Positions 7,461 to 8,082 of a stretch of 8,082 bases of DNA are shown in pieces (within the stretch, counting starts at the first letter, position 1; the number at the start of each line of letters is the position of its first letter). The notes below the pieces were generated by a model. The model ran no database searches. It had not been told where the DNA came from and worked only from the letters and a program-made list of their open reading frames with translations. The position numbers were made by a program, and so were the translations under genes. The DNA comes from Gammaproteobacteria bacterium (GTDB lineage Bacteria; Pseudomonadota; Gammaproteobacteria; JALTLT01), in NCBI GenBank assembly GCA_027001815.1, contig JALTLT010000032.1:1-8082 (forward strand), given 5' to 3'.

Positions 7461-7478
7461 GATCGACGGAGATATAGT
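7450..7478 (+). promoter_or_regulatory. Candidate cbbM promoter
   Basis: TATAGT (7473-7478) matches the -10 consensus at five of six positions. Seventeen bases upstream is TTTCAA (7450-7455), a poor -35 lying inside the right arm of the AATTGAA-T-TTCAATT palindrome. A good -10 with a weak, operator-overlapped -35 is what an activator-dependent promoter should look like. It predicts transcription from about 7485 and a leader of about 167 bases. Confidence 0.45.
7455..7460 (-). promoter_or_regulatory. Candidate -10 element for cbbR
   Basis: The minus strand reads CATAAT, a five of six match to the -10 consensus, about 40 bases upstream of the cbbR ATG. No clear -35 is visible upstream. It overlaps the operator palindrome and the cbbM -35, so CbbR bound here could repress its own gene. 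An alternative pair, TTGAAA (7455-7450) with TACGAT (7431-7426), would start the transcript only about six bases before the ATG. Confidence 0.25.
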
Positions 7479-7549
7479 CTCTCCACCCTGAAATCGGGAG
7501 GTTCCGGAGGCATTCCCGGAGCCCGACCCGGGCGGCGGGCGCAAGAGCG

Positions 7550-7587
7550 GCGGGACCCTCCCGCAGCCTGCTCCTCCGGCTTCGGAG
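7550..7587 (+). other. Two hairpins in the cbbM leader
   Basis: GCGGGA (7550-7555) pairs perfectly with TCCCGC (7559-7564) across the loop CCC. CTCCG (7574-7578) pairs with CGGAG (7583-7587) across GCTT. Both fall in the GC-rich predicted leader of the cbbM transcript, 65-100 bases before its start codon. There is no T-run, so attenuation is not clearly indicated. They could stabilise the mRNA or be incidental in GC-rich DNA. Confidence 0.3.
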
Positions 7588-7638
7588 AGGCTCCCCGCCC
7601 CGGGTTCGATCAGGAAACAGCTTCTACGCATTACATAC

Positions 7639-7646
7639 AGGAGAGA
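7639..7646 (+). promoter_or_regulatory. Ribosome binding site of cbbM
   Basis: AGGAGAGA ends five bases before ATG 7652, a strong Shine-Dalgarno match that fixes the cbbM start at MAIDQSNRYA. This suggests efficient translation, as expected for an abundant enzyme. Confidence 0.75.
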
Positions 7647-7651
7647 GCCCC

Positions 7652-8082
7652 ATGGCCATCGACCAGTCCAACCGTTACGCCGACCTGAGCCTGAAGGAAG
7701 AGGATCTCATCGCCGGCGGCAAGCACATCCTCTGCGCCTACAAGATGAAGCCCAAGGCGGGCTACGGCTACCTTGAGGCTGCCGCTCACTTCGCGGCCGA
7801 GTCCTCCACCGGCACCAACGTCGAGGTCTGCACCACCGACGAGTTCACCAAGGGCGTCGACGCGCTGGTGTACCACATCGACGAAGAGAACGAGGATATG
7901 CGCATCGCCTATCCCATCGACCTCTTCGACCGCAACGTCACTGATGGCCGCATGATGCTGGTCTCCTTCCTGACCCTGACCATCGGCAACAACCAGGGCA
8001 TGGGCGACATCGAGTACGCCAAGATGTACGACTTCTACATGCCCCGCCGCGCCATCGAGCTGTTCGACGGCCCGGCCAAGGA
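7652..8082 (+). CDS. cbbM: Form II RuBisCO large subunit, 3'-truncated
   Basis: This enzyme fixes CO2 onto ribulose 1,5-bisphosphate to give two 3-phosphoglycerates, the key step of the Calvin cycle, in the cytoplasm. The first 143 residues are visible, about a third of the usual form II length (about 460). They match form II proteins such as Rhodospirillum rubrum CbbM nearly throughout: NRYADLSLKEEDLIAGG, KPKAGYGY, HFAAESSTGTNVEVCTTDEF, LFDRNVTDG and GNNQGMGDIEYAKM. Form I and archaeal form III enzymes lack this N-terminal pattern. Active-site residues contributed by the N-terminal domain are present: Glu50 and Asn113, equivalent to R. rubrum Glu48 and Asn111. The catalytic lysines, including the carbamylated one, lie beyond the window. 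Form II enzymes work as large-subunit oligomers without CbbS and favour high-CO2, low-O2 conditions. The divergent cbbR upstream is its likely activator; cbbQ/cbbO activase genes are commonly next but cannot be seen. Confidence 0.97.
   Translation, partial: MAIDQSNRYADLSLKEEDLIAGGKHILCAYKMKPKAGYGYLEAAAHFAAESSTGTNVEVCTTDEFTKGVDALVYHIDEENEDMRIAYPIDLFDRNVTDGRMMLVSFLTLTIGNNQGMGDIEYAKMYDFYMPRRAIELFDGPAK

Noticed and set aside
7458..7688. Small open frame in the cbbM leader
   Set aside because: It has no ribosome binding site, contains the promoter and leader hairpins, and overlaps the cbbM start out of frame. Its composition is that of random GC-rich DNA.

Overview
The window is G+C-rich throughout (about two thirds by eye). 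It reads as chromosomal DNA of an autotrophic proteobacterium, most likely a sulfur-oxidising or phototrophic gammaproteobacterium. The main reason is a LysR regulator of CbbR type facing a form II RuBisCO gene (cbbM), a classic Calvin-cycle arrangement. The taxonomic guess is inference. No phage, transposon, CRISPR, tRNA or rRNA signal was seen.

Layout. Bases 2-2200 (+) hold the 3' part of a large secreted subtilisin-like protease with several beta-sandwich modules and two PKD-type domains. Bases 2201-2433 are a convergent intergenic region with a strong hairpin after the protease stop, an 84-base inverted-repeat element, two small GC hairpins and a weak hairpin after the next gene. Bases 2434-4155 (-) encode a full-length bacterial PolX DNA polymerase with a PHP nuclease domain. 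Bases 4156-4420 are a divergent spacer with one plausible polX promoter. Bases 4421-6478 (+) encode a membrane-anchored PAS-GGDEF-EAL cyclic-di-GMP protein. Only two bases beyond its stop, the convergent cbbR gene ends (6481-7413, -). Bases 7414-7651 are the cbbR-cbbM control region: an AT-rich island with palindromes near cbbR, then a GC-rich leader with hairpins. cbbM starts at 7652 and runs off the window after 143 codons.

How the genes relate. cbbR and cbbM form one functional unit: CbbR is expected to bind the AT-rich island and activate cbbM for CO2 fixation. The protease, PolX and the c-di-GMP protein look like independent single-gene units with their own start and stop signals. I see nothing that links them into one pathway.

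I did not find a convincing undescribed system. The points most worth a second look are the cbbR/cbbM control region, the 84-base inverted-repeat element, and the ECL variant of the EAL motif together with the lost I-site in the c-di-GMP protein.
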